From contig JASJZC010000004.1 of the NCBI GenBank assembly GCA_037178855.1, positions 6,076,001 to 6,140,000 on the forward strand: 64,000 nucleotides of DNA. Reading direction: 5' to 3'. The translations under genes and the position numbers were made by a program. Within the stretch, counting starts at the first letter, position 1. Every line of letters starts with the position of its first letter. Positions 43,243-56,900 of the stretch are shown piece after piece. The notes beneath the pieces are model-generated. The model saw only the letters and a list, made by a program, of their open reading frames with translations. It did not search any database and had not been told where the DNA came from. This DNA is from Oscheius sp. JU75 (taxonomy: Eukaryota; Nematoda; Chromadorea; Rhabditida; Rhabditidae).

Positions 43243-44581
43243 ACCATTCGATTCATCTTAAAAATGCCTACAAAATGGTAAACAGCTAATCAGGATAAAT
43301 CTCAAACCGGATAAAAATTAGACCGAAACAATTTTCGCCTATGCGTTTTAAAGGAACTTGCTTAAAATGCTCTAAACTATGAACTCAAGCCCAATTTATT
43401 CGTTTCGTGTTTTTTATCTGAGTGGCTTATGCCACTCTCTTTCCAATTGTATACAGATATTCAAGCCGTTTAGATCTGCTTCGAAACTATGGACCCTTTT
43501 TTGAGTGATGAACCGATCGTACGCCTACTTACAGTACACCTTTATAATATACGTAAACCAACTTCTCGATTAAAAAGTCATTAAAACCTATACCTATAAA
43601 GGCTGGCACCAACCTCTCTTCTAAAGGCAGTATATGCCTTGACAATGTTTGCCACAGAACGAGGTCAGTCTCACAGGCGTCTTTATGGCCAGCCACGTTT
43701 GTGTGAAGAGACGATCCTTCTGTTGTTCAAGTTCCCTTTTTCCCCTCCTCATTACTCTTCTTCCAACCCATTTCGTTATTCTTCTTCCTCCTCTCTGTGT
43801 CACATTGACCGCCCGCTTAATCTACCAAAAGCCACTCTTTGTCCAGATGCTCTGCTTCTTAATTAAACTTATTCAATTTTTTAATTGGCGTTTTTTGGAT
43901 ATCGTTTTTTTTCGTTTATTTGTTGTATCAAATGTGCCCTTGAAACAAAAATTCAAGCGGTTACACTACAAGAAGCTTTCTCCCCATGGAAATTTGAAAT
44001 GTGAGCGCGTATTAGCATAGCGTGAAGCGGTCTCTTTATGACTTCAAGATGTCCACTCTCTGTTTCTCCTCTCTTTCGGGCCTGGAGACATCGATAGGCC
44101 GCTAGTGAAACATACTCCAATTACAACAGCGAGACATAAGCACTTGCGCTCTTTCCTTCCATAATCTCGTCTGAAAAATGTCTTTTCACATGTGTCCTGG
44201 TTGACGCCCAGGTCATTACTCATTATATTTGAAAATTGTTGCCAGAACCTCTAGGGTCTCGTCATGAAGAGATTCAGGTTTTCTGACCAAAGTTAATTCA
44301 ACCGCCCTCACTCCTTTCATGCTTGCATAGCGTGACGACCCGATTCTGCACCAATCGACTACAGTTAGAAATGACCCCCGCCATTTGGCGCACTAAACCA
44401 GCTTACCCTTTACTCATTGTATAAGACGACCCTCCTCCTCATCGGGTGGTTCGTATTCCTAAGAGGATTATTGCCCCTCGGCCAGCCGCTAATTGTTACT
44501 TTTGGCCAAGCGCTGTCAGTCTTCTTTTTACTCATGCTCTAGCAATAGCCTTTCACAATTTATTTCTCGAGTTCTATGCCT
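43243..44581. other. Palindrome spacer, second part; no supported gene
   Basis: No convincing coding region. A pyrimidine-rich stretch lies at 43720-43800. Confidence 0.4.
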
Positions 44582-45655
44582 TTAGAAGGGAAGGTAGCTG
44601 AAGATTCCGGTACGGGGAGCGGGAGATGAGCCGGTAGGTTGGGGAGTGAATTTTGGAGCGGCACTTTGACGAGCAGCGCCAGTAGCTCCCTGCTGGCCAG
44701 ATGGGGCGGCAGAGGATCCCTTGGCGGGAGCAGCACGACGAGCACGAACAGGTCCTCCAGTAGGAACAGGAGAAGATCCCTTGACTGGAGCTTCACGACG
44801 CTGACGAGCAGCTACGGTAGTTCCTTGAGCTCCAGAGGGGACAGCAGAAGCTCCCGCGGCTCTGCGCTGACGGGGAGCGCCAGTCTCAGGCATTGGAGAA
44901 GACCCCTCGACTGGAGCCTCACGACGCTGACGAGGAGCCCCAGAAGCTCCCTGAACGGCAGATCCAGAAGGAGCAGCAGAAGATCCTTGAGCTGAGACAG
45001 CCCTGCGAAGACGAGGAGCTCCGGTGGTAGGAGGTGGGCTACCAGGAGAGCCAGATGGACGGGGTGAAGATGGTCTGCCGGTATGACAGGGAGATCCGGA
45101 AGGCTTGGGGGAAGATCCGCCAACTGGGGCCTGACGACGTTGACGAGCAGCTCCAGTAGTTTCCTGCTGAACAGATCCGGAAGGAGCAGAAGAAGATCCT
45201 TGAACGGGAGCAGCACGACGAGCACGGGCGGGTCCAGTAGGAACAGGAGAAGATCCCTCGACTGGAGCCTCACGGCGCTGACGGGCAGCTACAGTAGATC
45301 CTTGAGCAGCAGAAGACACTCCCTGGGCAGCTCTGCGTTGACGAGGAGCTCCACTGGGAACAGGAGAAGATCCTTCGATGATTTCGACAAGCTGGGCACT
45401 AGGAACGGGAGAGGAACCTCCAACTGGGGCAGATCTCCTTTGACGAGGAGCTCCAGTCTCAGGGAGGGGAGAAGATCCATCAACTGGAGCTTCACGACGC
45501 GGGCGAGGGGCACCGGTGGTAGGAGGAGGGGATCCAGATGCAGCTCCTTCGACTGGAGCCTGACGACGAACACGAGATGGGGTTGTGGGCACTGGAGAGC
45601 TGCCCTGGGCTGCTACAGCTGCCACGATGAGGACCGCAAGAGTGAGGCGCATCAT
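44582..45655 (-). CDS. Secreted Ser/Pro/Gly-rich protein with 12 RXRR sites (candidate polyprotein), copy 2
   Basis: 357 aa. ATG 45655 mirrors 40996. The predicted protein is identical to copy 1 through ...GATGAARQ. It then leaves the inverted repeat and ends SAAPKFTPQPTGSSP and RTGIFSYLPF, so the last RXRR site is lost. The unique tail still carries a TGSSPAP motif of the family, so it may be the ancestral C-terminus. Near-perfect identity in the arms, with different 3' ends, points to recent duplication or ongoing gene conversion. TATA box and acceptor are mirrored too, so both copies should be expressed alike. An assembly artefact is possible. Confidence 0.8.
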   Translation of the reverse strand: MMRLTLAVLIVAAVAAQGSSPVPTTPSRVRRQAPVEGAASGSPPPTTGAPRPRREAPVDGSSPLPETGAPRQRRSAPVGGSSPVPSAQLVEIIEGSSPVPSGAPRQRRAAQGVSSAAQGSTVAARQRREAPVEGSSPVPTGPARARRAAPVQGSSSAPSGSVQQETTGAARQRRQAPVGGSSPKPSGSPCHTGRPSSPRPSGSPGSPPPTTGAPRLRRAVSAQGSSAAPSGSAVQGASGAPRQRREAPVEGSSPMPETGAPRQRRAAGASAVPSGAQGTTVAARQRREAPVKGSSPVPTGGPVRARRAAPAKGSSAAPSGQQGATGAARQSAAPKFTPQPTGSSPAPRTGIFSYLPF

Positions 45656-45798
45656 TTTCTGAAAACGAATGAATTGTAAGAGGAAGTGGGTTGAGCTGGA
45701 TGTCATTGTTGGCCGACGGTCTTCTTTTATAGTCAACTCGTTGTCACAGCCATGTTTCACATCCAGCTAGGCTAACAAGGGGGCGGCTGATGAACTGT
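44666..45798 (-). repeat. Right arm of the 1133-bp inverted repeat
   Basis: Inverse of 40853-41985. Homology stops abruptly at both edges. The spacer between arms is 2680 bp. Confidence 0.93.
45724..45732 (-). promoter_or_regulatory. TATA box of RXRR polyprotein gene 2
   Basis: CTATAAAAG on the minus strand, the exact mirror of 40919-40927. Confidence 0.65.
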
Positions 45799-45799
45799 C

Positions 45800-47949
45800 T
45801 TGTGCGTTCTAGGAACTAGAATTAAAAATTAGTGATTGTTTTTAAAGAGAATCCAAAAACTTTTCCCCAACTACAAACTCATTAACTCAGGCTCTCCACT
45901 GCATTCTCATCCGTTGAAAAAGAGGTCGCCTCCCCGAGAATCGAATCTGCGTCGTCTCAGATACAATTGAATTTGGCTAGTATATTTTCACAACCTGGAA
46001 CACTTCTTACTTCCTCTTCTCGGAAAATTTGCGTGATGTTTATATGGTCTCTTTATTCAGCTTTCAGGCCAAACCTTTGGGTCATCCGGCTAGGCAAACT
46101 GACGGACGTAACTTTGTCATATTCGACACGTAAAAAAATGAGGGTGCAAATATTTCAGTAAAAATTAAAGACTCTTAGGAAATCGGTTTATTTACAGTCG
46201 GAAGATAATTAACATAATTTGCATGTTCGGAAAGTCCAGAATTCATCCTCTTGTTTTGCTTTCGTTTCTTCCAAGAAGAGTAGCTTCTGCAAAACAATGT
46301 GTGCCACGAGTAAACTTGGAAAAATTGAGAGGGAAAAATAATCTAACGGGTGAAAAATTGCAACTTTTGAATTTGCAAACTGCCGCGGTACGTGACGGTA
46401 TTTTAGGTCACACGAACAGTTTTAAGTTTTTGCATTGCTGTTAGCTTTTCTGTCTGACATTCCTTTTCTCAGTTGTTGACTCTTCCTTTAGTTACCAGGT
46501 TTGAATTTAGTCTAATAACTAGAAGAAGCCTGCGGCTGCTTCGCAATCGTTTGGCCTTCAGTTCTAATCGAGCTAGAGATCCCCATGCTGCTCTCCCTCT
46601 CACAACTGACTTGTCAACTAAATACTCAATAACTCTTGTCTTTCCATTTTTGCTTCGTGGCCTCGGAGAAACAAACAAACAGAGTCAACCACAGACACCA
46701 TCCCGCTTTAATAGTTTTGACAGCGCAGGATCCTTGAAAATGCAAGCCATTCTCTATCAAGATCGTCCTTCTAGCTTTTTCCGACGACCAAGTGGTCCTA
46801 GACATGCCAAATTCCCACGAGCCGTGATTGCAGCCATCAGCTCGCTCTAAATCTCGAATTAATGGCATTTCGGCGCCTACCTGGCAGCTCTGCCGCTTGG
46901 AAATTCCAGCCTTCCGGAATAAGACATAAGCCCGGGAGCCGTTCGCCTGCTTAGCCAAACAGCCTCACAGACCGATTGTTTATTCTTCGGACTTCCCGTG
47001 TTCCTTTTTCCCCCCTGCCTCATCCCTGTCTTCCCTAATGAGACACTGCTCTTTGCACGGCTCTCTCCTATTTCCATCTTCCTTTTGCCTTTTCTACGAG
47101 CCACTCATCCGAGACTCCGAGATAATCCACCCTTTCTCGTTTATTTCTCGAGAGACAGAGATATTAAACCTGATCCCATCCTGGTCGTCAGTCTTAACGA
47201 GCTCTTTTTCACGAGACAATTAACGGGATGAGAGGGATCCGATTGGTCAAAAGTTCCTAATTCTTCCCGTGAAGGGGGAGAAAGGAAAGGTTGTCCCTGG
47301 CAACGCGTCATCAATGGCTCTCTATTTGGAATCCTATTGCAGACTAAAAATAGGCTCAACGCGCTGAACACATTGTTCGCTGTGTCTAATCTCCCCTGTG
47401 ATTTCCTCATTTTTTCATCTGCTGCACATCTAAAAATCTACCTTTTTATACTTTTCTATATGGTTTTTCACTTTTTTCTATTCAGACAACTGTCATCTTT
47501 TTATTCAACCGCATGTCAATTTGCTATGACAGTCATAATCGGTTCTTCCAAAGATTGAAAACAACCTTGCAGCTTTCTGCTTTTAATTTACTCCTCTTTG
47601 TTGTCAAGGATTCGTGTACAAGTCATATTTTGAAATGATGTTAGACTAACTTAGTTACAGTGAGAGGCAACAACTAAATATAAAGTGTTTTCCATTGTCG
47701 ACCGAGTGTGAACAGTTGTTAAAATTATCTGCTGTGACATGGGTACTAGTTATTTGAAATCTCCAATAACAGTACTATCTAATCTAATCACATATTTTCT
47801 TTGGAGAGTTTTTCTGCAACCAAAACTGACAACTCCTCAATCCAGCTTTTTTACGAACTACTATTCTATGCCGACCAATGAGGCCAACTTTTCGTACAAT
47901 CTTCCACTTTTTGCATTTGTCACCAAATAATTAATTTCCAGATGCATAG
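45800..47949. other. Intergenic upstream of the ptp-1-like gene
   Basis: Contains a partial dispersed repeat (46605-46720). No gene is supported. It probably holds the promoter of the gene starting at 47950. Confidence 0.4.
46605..46720. repeat. Dispersed repeat family, partial copy
   Basis: GACTTGTCAACTAAATACTC...GGCCTCGGAGAAACAAACAAACAGAGTC...CATCCCGCTTTA, matching the distal half of 27816-28040. Confidence 0.6.
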
Positions 47950-50900
47950 ATGAGGTTCGGCTCTTATAGCTACGATGTCCGGCGGTCGGAAGGTCTCAAT
48001 CCGTCCCAGCTGATAGTCCCACAAAGGAGTATAGTCTGTACTGTATCTTTTCTGGACGGGACTGAAAAACAGTTTGTCCTGGAAGTGAGACCCTAATATT
48101 TCCGTGCAAAAAGCATTTTTAGAGATCAGCACATGGCGAGGAGCTTTTAAACAAGGTCTTTGCTCACTTGGAACTTGTCGAGAAGGACTTTTTCGGGCTT
48201 CAATTTCTCTGCGTGGCTGACAGCAAAGAAACGCAGAAGAAATGGCTGGATCCTCAGAAATCCGTGAGGAAACAGATGATGTGCCCACCGTATCATCTTT
48301 TCTTTCGAGTCAAGTTCTATGTGAATGATCCGAGAAAGTTAACGGAGGAGTACACGAGGTATAATATTTTTAAGGCAGCATACGCAAATTTTAAGGTATC
48401 ACTTTTTCCTGCAGCTCCGAAGTGACATCTTAGAAGGACGTCTCCGCTGTGCTGAAGGCTCTCTAACTTTGTTGGCCAGCTACGCTGTACAATGTAAGTA
48501 TTTATTTTTAAAAAAAAAATTATTAATCAAATGTTCAGCAGAAATTGGTGACTACATAGAAGATCAAGGCGAGGACTACTTGAAGAACTACATCTTCAGT
48601 CCCGACCAGCCTGAGAATCTTCCCGAGCAGGTTGCACAGCTTCACAAACTGCACAGAGGACAGAACCCAGCAGAAGCCGAGTACAACTTCCTGGACCATG
48701 CTATGAGACTCGAACTGTACGGAGTCGACCTGTACGATGCACATGAGGGAAATAATGTGAGAGTGCAACTTGGAGTTAATTCTTATGGGCTGATCGTGTT
48801 CCATCATGGTATCAAAATTGGAGCCCATCCCTGGGCCGAGATTATGAAAATAAGCTTCAAGAAGAATCGGTTCTATGTCAGTGTTAAGAAGGAAGATGAG
48901 GTAAAATTTTTTATATCAATTCCTTAAAAAAAATTCAGATTCACGAGACCCCGATCACCTTCAGCCTCTTCTCCGCTCCTTCCTGCAAAACACTATGGAA
49001 ATCCTGTATCGAACATCACACCTTCTTCCGCCTAATTGCTCCACCGACGGTTCCACGCAAGGGCTTCTTTCGGATTGGTAGTCGCTTCCGATACAGGTGC
49101 GTTTTTCCACGAAAGTGGACTGTTCAAACATGGGGGGCTGGTAGAAGTGGTCATTTTCTCTATAGTCTATTGAATTCGATCAATTCCGCTCTCTCTGAGT
49201 CGGTCGTTATCAGGCAGCTGATTCACCAAGGCGCTCTTCCTTCTCTCCCACCCATTTTCCGTGACCAGCATCCAAATTGCCACGAAGAAATGCGGTCAGT
49301 AGACACTGTTTCAGCGTGTGAAATTAGCACAAGAGGGGCGCCGACTAGTCGCTGGTTTTCTTCTTTCAACGAATTCTTTCAGTTCGTAACTAATGCTTTT
49401 CAGCGGTCGCACCGAGTTTCAAGCGATGGATGATATTCGGCAGAGGACGAGGATAGAGAGGACCTTTGAGAGGTTGGTGATATAAGTTTTTGTAGTACTA
49501 AAGGTGTCTGAAATTTTTGAAATGCCGCGGAAGAAAACGCCCCAGAAAAAGAATAGATAGCAATGCTTGCCATCAATTATTCGCAAAAATGTCCTAACAA
49601 TACTGCATGATTATATTGTGTTGAATATTTCATATTACAAGTTTGGCTGATGCCCCGTTGGGGCTCGTGACAGATAGATGATGTTCGCGTCAAGCTACCG
49701 GACCAACTTTTTCTCAGAGGCGCACCTCTCAAACCGACTCGATTTGATTTGAATTGCAAAGAGTAATTGCTGTGAAAGTATGTGTGACAAGATGACAATT
49801 AGCTTCAGACAGACAGATACGCACACACACACAGAGACTTTTGGGCATTTTGAACTAGATTATGCAGCCAAACTTCATTTGAAAAAGTTTTGCGCCGCGA
49901 TTATTTATTTCTTGGTGAGTCGGCCAAACTCATAAACTGATAAAATTTATATTTCAACATATCAAAAATTTTAGACCAACTTCCAAATCGTCTTCGCGAG
50001 CCACCTATAGCGGGACAGCGTCTTGTGAATCCTCACGAGCCTTCACTCCGACTACAGCATCTCCCGACGTTTCTCAACGAATGTATAGGTGGGATTATCC
50101 AAAATGTGTCGGTTAAAAAATGGTTCTTAGAAGTAGTTCCACCCAAAGACGAATGCTTATTCCGAAACGAACCACAGCGGGCACATTTAGTGACACTGAA
50201 TGCTTGCCGCCACTAGTAGACCCAAGCGACAGGTATCATCTATGAATGTGTGATACTAACCCGTCTGCGAGGCTTGGCAGTGGCTAATATTTGTCTAATT
50301 TACCGTCCGTTCATTGCGCCTGTGTCCTCTGCGATCTGTCTATTATTTCGGGGGGGTCAGATCGCCGTCTAACTGCCTCCTATGATCTGCGTATGTTTGG
50401 TCACTATACATTCTTCTGTCTCTTTTCCGGTCAACTTGCCTCCCTATCATTATTACGCATCATTGTCGTGTCCTGAATCATGATATCAACATGTCCAATT
50501 ATTTTCTCATTACTATCGCAGCAAAGTATATAGCTTCACGTCCATAATCCTTAATTTTCTTGATAGCAGCTTAGATGTAGTTATAGATCAGTTTTTAGAA
50601 TATCATTTTTACCATTACTAAAACACAAAAAATATAGAAACTGGCCAGCTGTATTAGGTTTTGTCAGCCTTTTTGTTATAGTTGCAAAAAGTTGACAGGT
50701 TTTTATTTCGGTCTCAAAGATTACATTTTATATCTGCAACTTTATCTAGCCACGTTGCAAGTTTTTCCAAGAGTCTGCTTGCTTTTCAGTACAAGTTGTC
50801 ACTTAGTTAGTTACAAGTAGTGTACACAGCTGACACATCACCCAGGTATCAGTCATGACCACCTTCAACGCATTGTTTACCTCTCAGTCTCTTTTGGTGA

Positions 50901-53900
50901 GCGCGACCTCTCGACCCTTTCTTCGTCCATTTCTGACAGCTCGCTTTCTATCGCCCTTTAGCATCTCCAAAATCGCGTGTCGCCGCACAGTTTCTCCTTC
51001 TGCCTCTTTTTTCGGCAAGCCGCGGAAGTTTAGTCCATAACCTATCTTCAATCTTTCTCTTTCTTTGAACCGGTTACACACTGACCCCTTCCCAGATGTC
51101 ATTCTCCTGAAATTTGCGAGAATGATCGAGTCGACACTTTGGGAACGAGCTTGTGGAAAGCTTCGCGCCTTTTGTATAGGAACATGGAACCTCAACAGGT
51201 AGGCCTCGTCACGTTTTTTGTCACTATGGGTTTGTTCTAATATGGACAACTTTCTCTGAACCACTAGGTCTCATGGCCCGCTCAATCACCTTTGCTCTTT
51301 ACTGTAATGGGTTTAACTGATGCCTCCATCTGTTGTGGTGTGTGTCAAGGCGAGCACCTGTCCCCTCTTGGCTGATAGATGTGCAGCACAACAACCTCCC
51401 CCTCTCGGCCAAAGTCGTGAAGTCAGTCCATCTGGGGAGATGATGCCTGGGCTATCTCTCGAGGGAGGTCTCATAAATAAAACGACGTCGATTCGTCAAG
51501 ACGGCTCCGGCCACTGCTTGTGGTGAAAAAGAGTACTCGCTGACACACTCGCGCAAAACAAAATCAGGGTTCAAAAGAAGGGAGTTTCGGGAGGCAGTCA
51601 CCAAGGCCTCAAAAGTAGCAATTGGAGCCGCCTGGCTCTTATCGCCCTCGATCGCGGGTAAAGCCCTAATCCCGGGCCCAATACTGATCAAACAAGAGGT
51701 CCCTAACGATGGGTCTTCCGCCATTAGGCACGGGCCCTCCCGCGCCTTTTCCTGTCTTCCTCTCTCTGCCACACTCGAGAGTTCTCAATTACTGTGAAAG
51801 TGAGGGCAGCCCCAAACCGGAAAGACTTGAGGAAAGATGGCATTACACGTCCCGCTCGTCTCTTTCTCGAATGACAACCGTTTTCACATATTCTCACCCG
51901 TATTCTGCTCGAGAGCAGTCATTTTAGCGGATGATTCATGGGCCACTTATAACCTCACTACCGGATAATTCTTCCCAAATACGAATTGGGTTTCTGTGCC
52001 TGTGTGTGTCTTCACTTTTCAATGCGCGCTCACTGTGAACATCAAAAATGATTCGCACCCCAAAACATTTATGCATCTATCCGCGAAGCCCATGTATCAT
52101 ATTTCGGCAGTTCGTAAACCCTGAGAGCGCGGGGAGGTGTCATTGCTCCATGAGCCAGCAGCTGGGAGCCCCGCCCCACCCCCTGAGGCCAAATCTCCGT
52201 TATCAGCTGGTCTCACGGCCAACTCACATTTCTTTTTTCGAATCATTCTTGCGTAGTTTTTAGCTAAAAAAAAGGGCCACCACATGTAGCTTGTCATGAT
52301 CGGTCATCGGCGCTGAATTACGTGTCCATTGACTGCTTCTGGCGCATAGGGACATATGGTTCCCATTCTCTCTTCTACATTCTTGACCTAATCTAACAAC
52401 TACAGTATGCTGAAATTTGCGGTGGGACCGTGGGTTGCGCAGAAGTATGGAGATCACTGTGGAAGGGAGAGCACTCCCTCGACGGTCACCATGAGACGAC
52501 CGCGGTAAGTATCTAACTTTTGAATTCTTCCCAAATACGAATTTGTCTAAACCCATGCTCTCTCTGTTTTCGCGGAAGAGACACCGGGTGTCAATGTCCG
52601 AACTCGTCCCCCCGTACACCAAATTCAAAAGGGAAGCGGTTTTTTAGAGCCCAGTCTGTTTGCTCTGAGAGTGTCCAGCACCAGCTAGGGCAGACACAGG
52701 TAATTGACGCCAGGGCCACACACACAATTGTGAATTGTCTTGACTGACATTTGAGCCGTTTTTTTTGACGCAGTAATGTGCATGCGTTTGAGAGGAAAGA
52801 GTTTATGAGATAGAGAGAGAGTGAGTAGAAGACAGAGACAGACTTTTTGCCTGAAGCTGTGTAACTCTATAGCTAGGACAGGTGTCGCACAGTCAAAACT
52901 GACAGCGATAATCTGCAAGATGATAAGGAAAGCTCGTGAGAGGGTGCTCAAATATTTTAACCTACAGGATATGACCCATACCCTAAAGAGCCTAAACCGA
53001 AAGTTGACAAACTTTGCATGGCTATCGGTGCAGTTCCCTTGATCAAAATCTCATTTGAACAACCTTTGCGTGATGCTCATTTTTGACAGCCACCACCTCC
53101 GGACCGCTGACTAGTACGCGCTTGCGGTGCGAAACCATACAAGGACGCCAATCAAGGAGAACCGACTGCCTACTGAGGTTATAGATGCGCCCCTTCAATG
53201 AACTTATGAAGTAGATCGTACTGTTTTCGAACTATTTCTCCCACTCAATTCATGGATATTTAAAAAATATTACGTTTGTTAGCCTTGAGCAGCCCAAAAC
53301 GGTCTTCCAGAATTCAGTTCCTGTTTTCTTTTATGAACCATTCCAGGTGAGAGCTACAATAATCTCCCTGAACTTGTTTCCCGTTCTTCATCCTCCTCTC
53401 TATGTCTTTCTCTCGAGATGGCACAGGGCGTGGAACGGCGAACACGTTCGCTAATGTGGACTTGGGCGGAAACGGTGTATGTAGTAACATTTCTTTGTTT
53501 CCGATCCTTTTCGGACCAGTGCAAAAAAGTCATCTGGGTGGCTGTGACGTTTGATTTTTTAGCGCGCTCTTCTCACAGACAAAATTGCATCCCTAATAAG
53601 CAGTCATTTGGACGCGAGGTCGTAGACTCTCTCCCGACGGAACAGTCTCTTGTCCACAGACCTCGTTCCAAATTATTGTTTTTGTCCGATTGGCACTAAA
53701 AACCTCGTCAAAAATCTGCCACGACAGTTGACACCAGGCATCGATTGTTACTACTTGTCTCCCCTCCTACTTTTTTACTAGAGCCTCGCTTTCTAATTTA
53801 GTACAGCTGTTCTCTTTCAGATTTCCTAGTTCTTTCACTGTGTCATTCGCAATATTTAGTCAAGTTCCAACATTTCTAAGGAACTGTGTGGAATTGTTGA

Positions 53901-56900
53901 CAGACCTATTCCAGTCTCTTGGCAAACACAGCCTTACACGTTCTGACCCACTTTTTGACGTGTCCCTCTTTTAGGCATGTCTCGAGAATTGTTTCAACGG
54001 CCCACACTTATTAGTTTGGTAAATCCCACGTAAACCTTTGTTTGTAAACTCCAAGTAGTTTCCAAAATGCCTCATAGTCGGTTGGTGACAAGTAACTGTA
54101 ACTAACACTCTGACCTCCGAGTGGTTGACTCACTCTTTGAGTGGAACCAATTCCCAACAATGCCTCTTTCTTCTACAAACAGTTTTGTTGTTTTTGTGAA
54201 GTCATAGCTATTGCGCAGAAAGACCGGGGGTTAGTCCAAAAAATTCGGCTTAGTTAAAGATTAAAAAGTTTTATAGACTTGCGTCTACTACATACATGTT
54301 ATCTGTCCAGATTCTAGCCTTTGAGTTTCGTACAGAGCCAAAAATCTAAAAAACAAAAACCATGGGTTTTAATCCAAACAGTAATCCCTATTTTCAAAGC
54401 TATGCAATCCGCACAAAGTTTATAATAACTGGATTGCATGACCTATAGTTTTCTTAGTAATGGCAAGCATCTCTCATTAACTTAATCCAACGAAAAAAAT
54501 CTGCAAAAGTCACATGCATGAATCACGCGTCCATCTCTGTAAGTAATCGCCACTAATCTCCTCTCTTCCATAAAAAAAGGTCTTCGTTCGTCCAGCGATG
54601 CTTCGTTCGTCCTGCGATGACTTTCAATCCTTCCTCGCTTTTTTGATCTGTAAAGATTATCCTCCTGCTATAAGGCTTTGCTTTTTCTCAGAATCGCAAG
54701 GGGATGAGACTCATGCATCGATCTCTCCTCTCCTAGCGGAGAGATCAAATATACTCTCTCGAGATACTCTTTTCCCACAGTGAGTGAGCTTTCTCTTGGA
54801 CGAAAACGAATGCCTATTTGAGCAAGAAGCCTTTTGTTTTCCACCTAGGAGGCTGCTTGTTTGTACAACGCTCCTCTATTTTTTGCTTGGTAGTCGCTGA
54901 TATCTGGGGAAGATCCTGGGGGGATGGGGCTCATCTGCCTTTGATCCAGTTAATTGTCTCTGTTTGTGTTCTGGTGGCGTGAAGTGTCCTAGCTCAAAAG
55001 CCGGAACCGGAAATCTCTCACCCCTTGAAGCCACTGATATCATTCTAATTGTGTCCTTCTCCGGACACATCCATTCCTCGACTCTCTGGAAATCTATCTT
55101 CAGCTGGGGCCCTTTTAATTTACTAGGAATTCACCCTCCCCCGGTTCCAGAAATAGAATCAATCCAGACTATACGTGTTAAGTTACTGCAAAACTTTCAT
55201 AACAAGTTCGTACGAATGTTTGAAATTTTTAACTTTAATTCATAGCGGTGTGTACTATTTTTCTTCTCCCATGTCTCCTCCGTACCATCTCGGCACCGCC
55301 GAGTGGAAGGCAAGCTTCAAAGCTTCACGGTGCGCGCACCTAAATTTTTGGAACTTCGCTCAAGAAAATTTTTGCAAAGAAGAAAATTTTCTGTTACATA
55401 TCGGCAGTAATTTTAAATGTGTGTGATAGATGTTAGGTGTGAACATTTCCATTGTCCAAACTAGTTCCTTCGCTTTCAGCGAATCTTCTGCGCCATCTTT
55501 ACGCCGACGAGGTAAAGAAACGACTTTTGGAGTGTCGGAAGACGAGAGTGAAGAACACAGCTGGACTCCTGGAATGCAGGTTGGTTGTTTTTGTTTGCAG
55601 GCATTTTATAGGAATCTAACGGCATAATTTTTTTCTTTCAAAACTTAAAAATAATTGAAAATAACATGCATAGGTTCAGCTAATCTTCGCTAAACCACCT
55701 TTAATCTTGAGATCTGAGGTCATAATATTTTGTAAACTTTTTGAGTCCAGTTTAAGATAGTTTTCAAGCAAGTTTGACCCTTAGACAACCTGGGATCGAT
55801 TATTTACAGTCTCATAGTCCATCAGGGCGAATCTGCCGCTATCGGGAAAGTGAGGGAACTGTCTCTCTCCCTTCCGACCGGTCCGGTTTTCCGTCTTGTG
55901 CCTCTCTCGCCTCTGCGCGCTTTCTCCTCCCTACCTGGGCTTGCTCCACCGGCTTTGCACCGCAGGGTGGACTTTTCTTGTCCCTCTCCCATATTCTTTT
56001 GTCACTTCTAAACTAGCCTCTTTTACAACAATTAGAGGAGAGAACCCGATGGAAAAATGTCCTCCCGGACTCAAAACGGCAAAATGATCGACATCGCCTC
56101 CGCGATCAAATTTTTCAACGGTGCAGAGGTTTGTACCTCGTTTTATACATAAAAACCACCAGTTTTAAGAACGTGAGCTTTGATTTATGGGATAGAGTTC
56201 CTAGGGTTCTAGCTGTCAGCAAATAGGCGCCTAACTGTCGGCTGTCATTCGGAGCTCCTATAGATCCATGACTGTCTAGCCTAGCCTCTTTCGCACGATT
56301 GTGGCTTGGTTGAAGTAATTGATTTTTGTTTAACACTAAGAGAATATGAGCTTCAGTACGATTTGTTAATGAAGTAGCTAATAAATGGGCCAAAAGTAAG
56401 GCGGTCGCACAGTCAGTCTGGCAAGTGGAGATATTATACTTTGAGTCAAACAAAACATAAAGCAGTGATCACACGAAGAAACAAATTAGGAAGCAAAGTA
56501 CAAGTGAAGGGACACAATAAGAGTATTAAGTTAGAATTTGAGAATCTGACGCAAATGACTGACTCGGAACTGTGTAAGCGTCTGGATCTGACCAAGCCTC
56601 ACATTTATTTAACAGAAAACTAGTCTAGAAAACTCAGTGATCAAAAGCTAAGGGAGCACGATCTCCTTGTTAGTTGACCCACGAGTATTTTGCCACTTCG
56701 GGGCCTATTCGTCAGACCACTCGAGAATACTTGGTGCTGGGGGCTCCTGTATTTGCCAACAACGCGACGAGTCTTCCCACCCACTCCCGTTGACATAGAG
56801 CCTAATCCAAAATTCAGATCGAAATTATGTAATCGAGAACTTTCAGGCGTGTACATCTACAGCAGCTGCGGTGCATCATCGGTCCCCGAGCACGGTGGCA

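Noticed and set aside
45920-45965. Inverted B-box-like GATTCGATTCTC
   Set aside because: No cloverleaf can be drawn from the flanking sequence.
54590-55250. Small reading frames in the ptp-1 intron as nested genes
   Set aside because: Under 100 codons, no signal, splice context or recognisable domain.
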